NCBI GenBank assembly: GCA_045536965.1
Contig: JAZSON010000028.1
Location: 1 to 17,393 of the forward strand
DNA from: UBA5448 sp045536965
Lineage (GTDB): Bacteria > Bacillota > Clostridia > Oscillospirales > SIG627
Reading direction: 5' to 3'
Length of the DNA stretch: 17,393 nt
The notes below the pieces were generated by a model. It saw only the letters and a list, made by a program, of their open reading frames with translations, had not been told where the DNA came from and did not search any database. Positions 6,125 to 12,571 of this stretch are shown here, piece by piece. Each line of letters begins with the position of its first letter. Position 1 is the stretch's first letter. The position numbers were made by a program, and so were the translations under genes.

Positions 6125-6164
6125 AACCGGTATGTATTATAGCATATCCGAACCGATTTGTATA
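6125..6164 (-). promoter_or_regulatory. uxa operon promoter with a direct-repeat candidate operator
   Basis: On the minus strand TATAAT (6141..6136) is preceded by TGC, an extended -10. TATACA (6164..6159) is a 4/6 -35 match at a 17-base spacing. Two direct repeats flank the -10: AACCGGTATGT (6125-6135) and AACCGATTTGT (6151-6161), identical at 9 of 11 positions and 26 bases apart. One overlaps the start site and the other the -35, a repressor-like arrangement. Direct repeats suit an AraC-type dimer, and an AraC gene is immediately upstream. Confidence 0.55.
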
Positions 6165-6214
6165 TCAAATTTGTGCGATTTCATTTTTCTTTTTCCAAAA
6201 AAGGATACGTCCGC

Positions 6215-7066
6215 TTATTTGTTTTTACCCTTAACGGGTCGGTTGGTCTTGCGGTAGGCAACGGGGGTTTTTCCGTTGATTTTACGAAAAACCACCGAGA
6301 AATAATTGCTGTCGTTAAAGCCGCATTTTTCGGATATTTCCATCACACTGTCATCGGTTTCAAGCAAAAGCCGCGCCGATGCCAGCACGCGGGTATAATT
6401 TAAAAACTCCGAAAAGCCAAACCCCGTCGTTTCTTTAAACTGGCGGGAAAAATAGGCATCCGACAGAGAAAATTTTTCGGCCAATCCCGTCAGAGTCAAA
6501 TGCTCGAAATAATGCTCGTTGATATATTTGACCGCCTTTAAAATGCGCATGTCCTCGTTGCGGCTTTCCCCTCCCGCTTTCACATCCATGCGAATACGAG
6601 CCAAAAAGACCAACAGCTCAAACAACGCATCCTCCATTAAACGGCGGCTGTATGCATCGTCGCAGTCCTGTTCGTCCTCCATGCGGAAAAAAATCCCCTC
6701 CACATAAGACATTTTATGCACGGGGAGCGAGAGCTTATAGACCGAAAACACCTGCTCCAAAAGCTTTGCATCGAATAAACGGGGAGAAAAATACACAACC
6801 ATCCGCCGATAATAGGTCTGCTCGGTGTAGGTGGTGCGGTGGAGGGTATTGGGGGGAATTAAAATAAAATCGCCTTTTTTCAGGAGAAACACACTGTCGT
6901 TGATAAAATACTTTCTTTCTCCGTCGATCAGATAATAAAGCTCATAAAAATCGTGACAGTGCGGCATGGTCATAACAACGGGTGTGTCCATCGATTTCTG
7001 TTCACAGAAAATACCGTTTGCCTGGTAGATCTCAATAATCTGCTCTTCGGTCTTTTGGTTTTCCAT
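6215..7066 (-). CDS. AraC-family transcriptional regulator with N-terminal cupin domain
   Basis: Likely regulator of the downstream uxa operon, and possibly of the divergent nagB-like operon; the effector is unknown. Of 283 residues, about 30-80 form a cupin sugar-sensing domain (MPHCHDFYELYYLIDGE, then LLKKGDFILIPPNTLHR). Residues about 175-275 hold the double helix-turn-helix DNA-binding domain, with LTGLAEKFSLSDAYFSRQFKE and the second-helix signature EISEKCGFNDSNYFSVVFRK followed by TPVAYRK. Length is typical. GGGAGGTG lies about eight bases before the ATG at 7066. The gene is 141 bases upstream of uxaB on the same strand, with a separate promoter between them and no terminator seen, so read-through is possible. 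Confidence 0.9.
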   Translation of the reverse strand: MENQKTEEQIIEIYQANGIFCEQKSMDTPVVMTMPHCHDFYELYYLIDGERKYFINDSVFLLKKGDFILIPPNTLHRTTYTEQTYYRRMVVYFSPRLFDAKLLEQVFSVYKLSLPVHKMSYVEGIFFRMEDEQDCDDAYSRRLMEDALFELLVFLARIRMDVKAGGESRNEDMRILKAVKYINEHYFEHLTLTGLAEKFSLSDAYFSRQFKETTGFGFSEFLNYTRVLASARLLLETDDSVMEISEKCGFNDSNYFSVVFRKINGKTPVAYRKTNRPVKGKNK

Positions 7067-7094
7067 ACACGCACCTCCCGATCATTTCCACCTC

Positions 7095-7127
7095 ATAATA
7101 ACACAAAAATCGGAAAAATCAAGTCAA
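7095..7127 (-). promoter_or_regulatory. Candidate araC promoter
   Basis: On the minus strand TTGACT (7127..7122) is a good -35. The -10 could be TGTTAT (7103..7098, 18-base spacing) or TATTAT (7100..7095, 21-base spacing, too long for optimum). The exact -10 is uncertain. Confidence 0.35.
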
Positions 7128-7163
7128 AAAATTAAAAAAAAACAAAAAATATCAAAATATTTA

Positions 7164-7192
7164 TAGCCAAATCTTTTAAAATTTGTTATACT
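7164..7192 (+). promoter_or_regulatory. Promoter of the nagB-like/hydrolase/CapA operon
   Basis: TATACT (7187-7192) preceded by TGT gives an extended -10. TAGCCA (7164-7169) is a 4/6 -35 match with 17-base spacing. It is embedded in a very A/T-rich 159-base divergent region shared with araC. The leader is about 25 bases and leads into AAAGGAG before the ATG at 7226. I saw no copy of the uxa direct repeat here. Confidence 0.6.
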
Positions 7193-7225
7193 GCAAACAG
7201 AAATCAAATATAAAGGAGAAACATC

Positions 7226-7972
7226 ATGAACATCTTTTGCTATGAAAACCCGGATTTGCTCGGACAAGCCGCCGCTGCGCACACCGCCAAACTCTTAAAT
7301 GCCGCCATTGCCGAAAAAGGCTGTGCCCGCCTTCTCCTTTCCACCGGCGCTTCCCAGTTTGACACCCTCCGTCATCTGGTGAACGAAGACGTCGATTGGA
7401 GCAAGGTCACCATGTTCCATCTCGATGAATATGTAAATCTCCCCGAAAGCCATCCCGCCTCCTTCAGAAAATATTTGAAAGAGCGTGTTGTAGAAAAGCT
7501 GCCCGTTCCCTTCGCAAAAGCCTATTTTGTCGATGGCGAGGGGGATGTTGAAAAGAATATTGCCGCTCTGACCGATGCCATCCGCACCGCTCCCATCGAT
7601 GTCGGTCTCATCGGCATCGGCGAAAATGCCCACATCGCATTTAATGATCCTCCCGCAGACTTTGATACCAAGGTCGCCTATCTGACCGTCAACCTCAACG
7701 ACACCTGCAAAAAGCAGCAGGTCGGCGAGGGCTGGTTTAAAACCGAGGACGACGTGCCCAAGCAGGCAATCTCCATGTCCTGCTATCAGATCATGCAGTG
7801 CAAATCCATCATCTCCTGCGTGCCCTACGCCGTCAAAGCAAACGCCGTCAAAGCGACCCTGACCTCCCCCCTCACCAACACCGTTCCCGCCACCCTTTTA
7901 AAAGAGCACAGCGATTTCACCCTGTATATTGACCGCGACTCCGCCGCGCTGACCGACATCAAGCCCCAATAA
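7226..7972 (+). CDS. Glucosamine-6-phosphate deaminase-like protein (NagB family)
   Basis: Member of the NagB/6-phosphogluconolactonase isomerase fold; the classical reaction is glucosamine-6-phosphate to fructose-6-phosphate plus ammonia. Of 248 residues, visible motifs are LSTGASQ near 38-44 (phosphate loop), FHLDEYV at 64-70 with the proton-abstracting Asp, and GIGENAHIAFNDPP at 130-143. Compared with E. coli NagB, the Asp of the D-x-H motif is Asn134, His136 is kept, and the following Glu is Asp141. This GEN-x-H..FNDPP form is typical of a divergent subfamily of uncertain substrate, so I give no gene symbol. It is the first gene of a three-gene operon, 20 bases from the next. It is cytoplasmic, with no signal peptide. 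A 6-phosphogluconolactonase is less likely. Confidence 0.85.
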   Translation: MNIFCYENPDLLGQAAAAHTAKLLNAAIAEKGCARLLLSTGASQFDTLRHLVNEDVDWSKVTMFHLDEYVNLPESHPASFRKYLKERVVEKLPVPFAKAYFVDGEGDVEKNIAALTDAIRTAPIDVGLIGIGENAHIAFNDPPADFDTKVAYLTVNLNDTCKKQQVGEGWFKTEDDVPKQAISMSCYQIMQCKSIISCVPYAVKANAVKATLTSPLTNTVPATLLKEHSDFTLYIDRDSAALTDIKPQ

Positions 7973-7992
7973 ATATACAGGAGGCGTAAGAC

Positions 7993-8994
7993 ATGAACGC
8001 ACCTCATAAGATCAATCATAAAGCCGTCGCCGCCGCGACACCCTCGCTGCGCATGGAGGAGGGTGCCGACATTAAAAAATGGCAAAAAAAGGCCCGCAAA
8101 AAATTGATGGATCTTCTCGGTCTTCCTTTTGAAAAGTGCGAAGAAAACTTCAATTTGGAATACACAAAACGCCGCGCAAATTTCACCGAATACCGCTTTA
8201 CATTCCAGAGCGAGGAGGGCTATACCGTTCCTTGTCATCTATGGAAACCCAAAAAACGCGGCAAGCTCGCCACCATGATCTGTCTGCAGGGACATTCCAA
8301 GGGCATGCACATCTCGATGGGCCGCCCCAAATATCCGGGTGATGAAGTCACCGCTTTCTCGGGCGACCGTGATTTTGCCAACCAATGCATCCGCGAAGGA
8401 GTCTGCGCGCTGGTCATCGAACAAAGAAACTTCGGCGAATGCGGCTCTAAGGAAGATGGAAATCCCAACTGCTACGAATCCTCCATGGCGGCTCTGCTGA
8501 CAGGCCGTACCACCATCGGCGAGCGTGTTTGGGACGTTTCCCGCGCCATCGACGCCACCCTCGGACACTTCCGTTTTGTTGACAAAAAGCGCATCTACTG
8601 CATGGGCAATTCGGGAGGCGGCACCGCCACCATTTATGCGGCCGCCATCGACACCCGCATCGCCGCCGCCATGCCCTCCTGCGCGCTTTGTACCTACCGC
8701 GACTCCATCGCCGCCATGTATCACTGCGCCTGCAATTACGTTCCCAATATCGCCAATTTCTTTGATATGGGCGACCTTTTGGGTCTCGTTGCCCCCCGAC
8801 CCGTTTCGGTGGTCGCAGGTGCCGAAGATAAGATCTTCCCACTTACCGGTGTAAAGGAATCGGTCGAGGTAGCCAAAACATATTACGACGCGGCAAACGC
8901 CCCCGACCGCATCGCCCTTTCGGTCGGTCCCGAGGGACACCGCTTCTACGCCGACATCGGCTGGAAAGCATTTAACGAAGTAATCGAAAAATAG
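7993..8994 (+). CDS. Alpha/beta hydrolase (acetylxylan-esterase / Abhydrolase_7-like)
   Basis: Probable serine esterase; substrate unknown. The 333-residue alpha/beta hydrolase has the nucleophile elbow CMGNSGGG (Ser207), acid Asp279 in AGAEDKIFP and His316 in GPEGHRF, in the right order for a catalytic triad. QGHSKG at 99-104 is a likely oxyanion-hole loop, resembling the HG motif. The N-terminal ~70 residues form a helical lead-in (KKWQKKARKKLMDLLG) seen in large acyl-esterases of this group. No signal peptide, so deacylation would occur on imported substrates. AGGAGGCG precedes the ATG, 20 bases after the nagB-like stop. With a NagB-like enzyme and CapA-like phosphatase beside it, removal of an acyl group from an amino sugar or oligosaccharide is plausible but unproven. 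Confidence 0.82.
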   Translation: MNAPHKINHKAVAAATPSLRMEEGADIKKWQKKARKKLMDLLGLPFEKCEENFNLEYTKRRANFTEYRFTFQSEEGYTVPCHLWKPKKRGKLATMICLQGHSKGMHISMGRPKYPGDEVTAFSGDRDFANQCIREGVCALVIEQRNFGECGSKEDGNPNCYESSMAALLTGRTTIGERVWDVSRAIDATLGHFRFVDKKRIYCMGNSGGGTATIYAAAIDTRIAAAMPSCALCTYRDSIAAMYHCACNYVPNIANFFDMGDLLGLVAPRPVSVVAGAEDKIFPLTGVKESVEVAKTYYDAANAPDRIALSVGPEGHRFYADIGWKAFNEVIEK

Positions 8995-9006
8995 AGGAGG
9001 TACACC

Positions 9007-10089
9007 ATGAAAATCAACCTCGTTGCTGATATCGTCCCCACCCCCATGATCGCAAAAGCGTTTGAAAACGGGGATGCAAAAACCATATTTTCCGATACTC
9101 TCCCCCTTCTTCATGCGGCAGACTACACCGTGGCAAACCTGGAATGTGCCCTGACAGACGGTGAAAACAAGATCCGTAAATACGGACCCAATCTCAAGGG
9201 CGCCCCCGCCTGCGCCAAAACCCTCAAGAAGGCAGGTATCACCCACTGCTCGCTGGCCAATAACCATTCAGCCGATTACGATATCGACGGTCTTTATGAC
9301 ACGGTCAGGCACTTAAGCGACGTCGGCATCCCCTCCTTTGGATACGGGGAAAACGACACCGCCTCCCGCACTCCCCTGTATCTGGAAAAGGACGGTGTCA
9401 AGGTGGCCGTCATCGCCGTTTGCGAGCATGAATATACCTATGCCAAAAAGAATCTCGCGGGCGCCAATCCCTTCAATCCTTTCCAGACCATGTTCGACAT
9501 CCGCGATGCCAAGAAAAACGCCGATTTCGTGGTCGTCATGTATCACGGCGGCACCGAGCACTGCCGTTTCCCCTCCCCCCGTGTTCGCGCGGCTTGTACC
9601 GCCATGGCAAAGCACGGCGCCGACCTCGTTATGACCCAGCACACCCATTGCATCGGTTGTGTTGAAAAGGTCGGTGATTCCACCGTTATTTACGGTACGG
9701 GCAACTTCTGCTTCCCCGGTTACGTCGATAAAGAAGCCTGGCAAACGGGTCTTTTGGTCACCGCCACCTTTACCGACAAATGCGAGATTTCCCTCCACCC
9801 CATCATCAATACCGATTGCGGTATCCGTTTAACCCAAGACAAGGAAACCGAGGAAATCTTCAAAGGGATGGACGAGAGAAGCAAAATGCTCGAAACCGAT
9901 GCGTGGCTTGAAGGCTTCAAAGAATTTTGCAAAAACGTTCGTGAAGCGGGCATCCGCAAGTACGTCGGATACACCGAGGATCCCACCAAAGACGAAAGAG
10001 AACGCGGCGCTCTGGCACATTACATAGACTGCGAAGCTCATCTTGACGTTCTCAGAAACATCTACACCACCTGGCACATGGACAGATGA
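9007..10089 (+). CDS. CapA-family (PGA_cap) metallophosphatase-like protein
   Basis: 360 residues with the CapA/PGA_cap domain, a calcineurin-like metallophosphoesterase relative originally named for poly-gamma-glutamate capsule synthesis. Motifs in order are LVADIV (5-10), ANLECALTD (43-51), SLANNHSADY (82-91), MYHGGTEH (178-185), THCIG (213-217) and YGTGNF (229-234). The usual first-motif G-D is changed to A-D at 7-8. There is no N-terminal membrane anchor or signal sequence, unlike many capsule-linked CapA proteins, so a cytoplasmic enzyme is more likely. No capB or capC neighbours are present, which argues against a capsule role. AGGAGG lies five bases before the ATG, 12 bases after the hydrolase stop. 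It is the last gene of its operon, followed by a strong terminator. Substrate unknown. Confidence 0.85.
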   Translation: MKINLVADIVPTPMIAKAFENGDAKTIFSDTLPLLHAADYTVANLECALTDGENKIRKYGPNLKGAPACAKTLKKAGITHCSLANNHSADYDIDGLYDTVRHLSDVGIPSFGYGENDTASRTPLYLEKDGVKVAVIAVCEHEYTYAKKNLAGANPFNPFQTMFDIRDAKKNADFVVVMYHGGTEHCRFPSPRVRAACTAMAKHGADLVMTQHTHCIGCVEKVGDSTVIYGTGNFCFPGYVDKEAWQTGLLVTATFTDKCEISLHPIINTDCGIRLTQDKETEEIFKGMDERSKMLETDAWLEGFKEFCKNVREAGIRKYVGYTEDPTKDERERGALAHYIDCEAHLDVLRNIYTTWHMDR

Positions 10090-10095
10090 TCCCCC

Positions 10096-10126
10096 ATCCC
10101 CCGCAATCCGCGGGGGATATTTTTTA
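10096..10126 (+). terminator. Terminator of the nagB-like/hydrolase/CapA operon
   Basis: The perfect 9-bp stem ATCCCCCGC (10096-10104) pairs with GCGGGGGAT (10110-10118) around a five-base loop, followed by ATTTTTT. It lies seven bases after the CapA stop codon. Confidence 0.85.
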
Positions 10127-10289
10127 CCCACAATCCCCCAAACCATACCAAACCCTTCAGGCAAAAACAAATCCCATGCGCTAAAGAATACCATTTACAA
10201 CCGAGCCAAGATCGCCATCACCGCAAACCCGCCGTCAAAGAAAGAGAAAAACCTACCGCCGTTTGCCTCGCGCAGCGACCGTTTGGAGT

Positions 10290-10356
10290 GGGGGTAACGG
10301 GGATTTTAGGGGGAGTTAGGGGGAGGGGATCGGAATCCTCCCCCTCTCCACCCTAA
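10290..10356 (+). other. G-run tract (quadruplex candidate) followed by a C-rich hairpin arm
   Basis: Five runs of four or five G occur at 10290-10294, 10299-10302, 10309-10313, 10319-10323 and 10325-10328, with loops of 4, 6, 5 and 1 bases. The distal runs can instead pair with the C-rich ATCCTCCCCC and CCCTAA at 10335-10356. The tract lies in the convergent intergenic region 10127-10393, in which I see no gene, between two terminators. Confidence 0.5.
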
Positions 10357-10393
10357 GAAAACATACCATTCAGTCATAACCACACCTACACAC

Positions 10394-10427
10394 AAAAAAA
10401 CCGACCGATTTCTCGGTCGATTTTTTT
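10394..10427. terminator. Terminator of the oad operon (bidirectional)
   Basis: CGACCGA (10402-10408) pairs with TCGGTCG (10413-10419) around a four-base loop. Seven A precede and seven T follow, so it works on both strands. It lies 20 bases beyond the oadB stop on the leftward transcript. Confidence 0.8.
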
Positions 10428-10446
10428 ATAAAGCAATATGTAATTC

Positions 10447-11619
10447 TCAGCTTCCGAACACTGCCAAAAGGAAACCTGCGGCAACGGCAGAGCCGATAAC
10501 GCCTGCAACGTTGGGACCCATGGCGTGCATCAAAAGGAAGTTTGCGGGGTTGGCCTTCTGACCTTCCACCTGAGCAACACGGGCTGCCATCGGAACGGCC
10601 GAAACACCGGCAGAACCAATGAGGGGGTTAATCTTACCACCCGACAGGAAGCACATGAGCTTACCGGTCAACAAACCGCCGAGCGTCGAGAACATGAAGG
10701 CAGTCAGACCGAGCGCGATGATACCAAGGGTTTGCGGGGTGAGGAAGTGCTGACCGTCGGCGGTGGCACCAACCGAAACACCGAGGAAGATGGTAACGAT
10801 GTTGATGAGAGCATTCTGTGCGGTAGAAGAAAGTCTTTCGACAACGCCCGACTCTTTAAAGAGGTTACCGAGCATCAGCATACCGACCAGAGGAGCAGTC
10901 GAGGGAAGAATCAGTACGCAAAGAATGGTAACAACGATCGGGAAACAGATTTTTTCTGCTTTCGAAACGGTGCGAAGTTGAACCATTTTGATTTCGCGTT
11001 CTTTCTTGGTGGTCATCAGCTTCATCAGCGGGGGCTGGATCAGCGGGATGAGCGCCATGTAGGAATAGGCGGCAACTGCGATAGCCGAGAGAAGATGCGG
11101 AGCAAGGCGGGTGGTCAGGAAGATGGCGGTCGGACCGTCTGCGCCGCCGATGATGCCGATGGAAGCGGCTTCTTGGGGGGTAAAGCCCAGGAAAACGGCA
11201 CCTACAAACGCAATAGCAACACCAAACTGCGCGCCTGCGCCCATAAGTAAGCTGGAAGGACGGGCAATCAGGGGACCGAAGTCGGTCATCGCGCCGATAC
11301 CCATAAAGATGATCGAGGGATAAATACCAAGCTTAACGCCTAAGTAGAGATAGTCAATAAGACCTGCGCCGTGACCAAGCTTGCTCCAGTCGATTCCATT
11401 TTCGTTGATAAAATATTCGGGGTGGAACAGCTTATCACCAATGGAGGTATTGGCAACAAGCATACCGAATGCAATCGGCAAAAGAAGCATAGGCTCGTAT
11501 TGCTTGACAATGGCAAGATAGATGAGCACGCAAGAAACACAGATCATGACAAGCTCTTGCCACGTCAGCAAGCCGAAGCCGGATTGCTGCCATAACTCCT
11601 TCAGAGTATCAATAATCAT
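10447..11619 (-). CDS. oadB: Sodium-translocating decarboxylase beta subunit
   Basis: The integral membrane subunit that decarboxylates carboxybiotin and exports sodium ions. The 390-residue sequence has many hydrophobic segments, the conserved GGADGPTAI (158-166) whose Asp161 matches the essential intramembrane Asp of OadB/MmdB/GcdB, and GSAGVSAVPMAAR (335-347). An insertion-like hydrophilic segment near residues 62-85 follows the first helices. Its ATG (11619) follows AAAGGGGA and is 12 bases after the biotin-carrier stop. It is the last gene of the operon, followed by a bidirectional terminator. Beta subunits of oxaloacetate, methylmalonyl-CoA and glutaconyl-CoA decarboxylases are nearly indistinguishable; oxaloacetate is chosen because the alpha subunit is of the pyruvate-carboxylase type. 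Confidence 0.93.
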   Translation of the reverse strand: MIIDTLKELWQQSGFGLLTWQELVMICVSCVLIYLAIVKQYEPMLLLPIAFGMLVANTSIGDKLFHPEYFINENGIDWSKLGHGAGLIDYLYLGVKLGIYPSIIFMGIGAMTDFGPLIARPSSLLMGAGAQFGVAIAFVGAVFLGFTPQEAASIGIIGGADGPTAIFLTTRLAPHLLSAIAVAAYSYMALIPLIQPPLMKLMTTKKEREIKMVQLRTVSKAEKICFPIVVTILCVLILPSTAPLVGMLMLGNLFKESGVVERLSSTAQNALINIVTIFLGVSVGATADGQHFLTPQTLGIIALGLTAFMFSTLGGLLTGKLMCFLSGGKINPLIGSAGVSAVPMAARVAQVEGQKANPANFLLMHAMGPNVAGVIGSAVAAGFLLAVFGS

Positions 11620-11631
11620 GGCTATTCCCCT

Positions 11632-12027
11632 TTACTTCAGCATTAAAAGGGCATCGCCGGTATTGACGTTAGCACCCTTGGCGGCAACGATCTGCGCAAC
11701 AACACCGTCACGGGGAGCAAAGATCTCATTTTCCATTTTCATGGCTTCGAGAATGACGAGAAGATCACCTTTTTTGACCGATGCGCCGACAGAAACCTTG
11801 ACATCGATGATGGCACCGGGCATGGGAGCGGGAACAGGTTCACCGTCACCTGCGGCAGCGGGAGCTGCAGGTGCTGCGGGAGCTGCAGGTGCAGGCGCAG
11901 CAACAGGAGCAGCAACGGGTGCAGGTGCTGCTACAGCAGCAACGGTGGAAACGTTAACGACCGAGGCAGTACCCTTTTCGACCTCGACCTCGTATTGCTT
12001 GTCATTGATTTTAACGATATAAGTCAT
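11632..12027 (-). CDS. Biotin carboxyl carrier protein of the decarboxylase
   Basis: Carries carboxylated biotin between the OadA transferase and OadB. Of 131 residues, the N-terminal ~28 form a small beta domain (MTYIVKINDKQYEVEVE), about 30-60 a flexible Ala/Pro linker, and 66-131 a biotinyl domain with PMPGAI and EAMKMEN; Lys97 is the biotinylation site. The separate carrier replaces the C-terminal biotin domain that E. coli-type or Klebsiella-type OadA carries, and fits the Clostridia arrangement. AAGGAG lies six to seven bases from the ATG at 12027. It is 19 bases after the oadG-like stop and 12 bases before oadB. Equivalent to GcdC/MmdC. Confidence 0.93.
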   Translation of the reverse strand: MTYIVKINDKQYEVEVEKGTASVVNVSTVAAVAAPAPVAAPVAAPAPAAPAAPAAPAAAGDGEPVPAPMPGAIIDVKVSVGASVKKGDLLVILEAMKMENEIFAPRDGVVAQIVAAKGANVNTGDALLMLK

Positions 12028-12046
12028 AATATTCTCCTTTTCCCCA

Positions 12047-12568
12047 TCAGTCGATGGCTTTAATCGATTTGAAAATTAAGTTATCAAGCGGAATACCCGA
12101 TTCGTCGCTGACGATCGCCATGGCCATTGCGGCGGTCTGTTCATCAACGCCCTCGAGTTTTAAGCCGTCGTAACCGACAGGCACGATGGACTTGAATACA
12201 AGATTGTCAAGAGGAATGCCCGACTCATCGCTGACGATCGCCATGATCATCGCGGCGGTCTGCTCGTCTGCACCGACCAGCTTAAGCGCGTAGGTACCGT
12301 TATGCGCGGCAGGCGCGGGAGCGGCTACGGGCGAGGGTACAGCTACTGCGGCGGGTGTAGCGGACGGTGCCTTCTTTTCCCCTACCATCGCAGAGAGGAC
12401 ACGGGAAAAGATCTTCACGATCAGCATCAACGCAACCAGAATGCAAAAGATGACCGACACACAGAAAAGAGCGTACAAAATGCTTTCGAAACCGGTTAAT
12501 TCGGTTCCTCCGATCGGACCCTTCTTTCCGCTTTCTTCGATTGCTTTGGCCATTACGGTAATGCCCAT
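12047..12568 (-). CDS. OadG-type gamma/delta subunit with a duplicated C-terminal module
   Basis: Membrane assembly subunit of the sodium pump. Of 173 residues, 1-26 are polar, one transmembrane helix spans about 28-52 (ILYALFCVSVIFCILVALML), then come a basic stretch, a Pro/Ala linker (66-90) and two tandem 34-residue copies at 95-128 and 136-169, identical at 30 of 34 positions. The helix-plus-linker layout is that of OadG/MmdD/GcdD. The tail modules (DEQTAAMIMAIVSDESG) resemble the short helical C-terminal tail of such subunits; in Veillonella a separate MmdE resembles the MmdD tail and stabilises the complex, so a similar role is inferred. The start at 12568 fits GGAGG eight bases upstream; the later Met6 (12553) is less well placed. 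It lies three bases after the oadA stop. Confidence 0.85.
   Translation of the reverse strand: MGITVMAKAIEESGKKGPIGGTELTGFESILYALFCVSVIFCILVALMLIVKIFSRVLSAMVGEKKAPSATPAAVAVPSPVAAPAPAAHNGTYALKLVGADEQTAAMIMAIVSDESGIPLDNLVFKSIVPVGYDGLKLEGVDEQTAAMAMAIVSDESGIPLDNLIFKSIKAID
12062..12286 (-). repeat. Tandem 34-residue coding repeat in the OadG-like subunit
   Basis: Copy 1 (12286..12185) and copy 2 (12163..12062) are offset by 123 bases (41 codons), with a seven-residue spacer VPVGYDG between them. The protein copies differ at four of 34 positions, with synonymous differences scattered through the DNA. This suggests an in-frame duplication kept under protein-level selection rather than a very recent event. 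Confidence 0.85.
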
Positions 12569-12571
12569 CGC

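Noticed and set aside
9007..10089. CapA as part of a poly-gamma-glutamate capsule locus
   Set aside because: No capB, capC or pgs genes are nearby and the protein has no membrane anchor.
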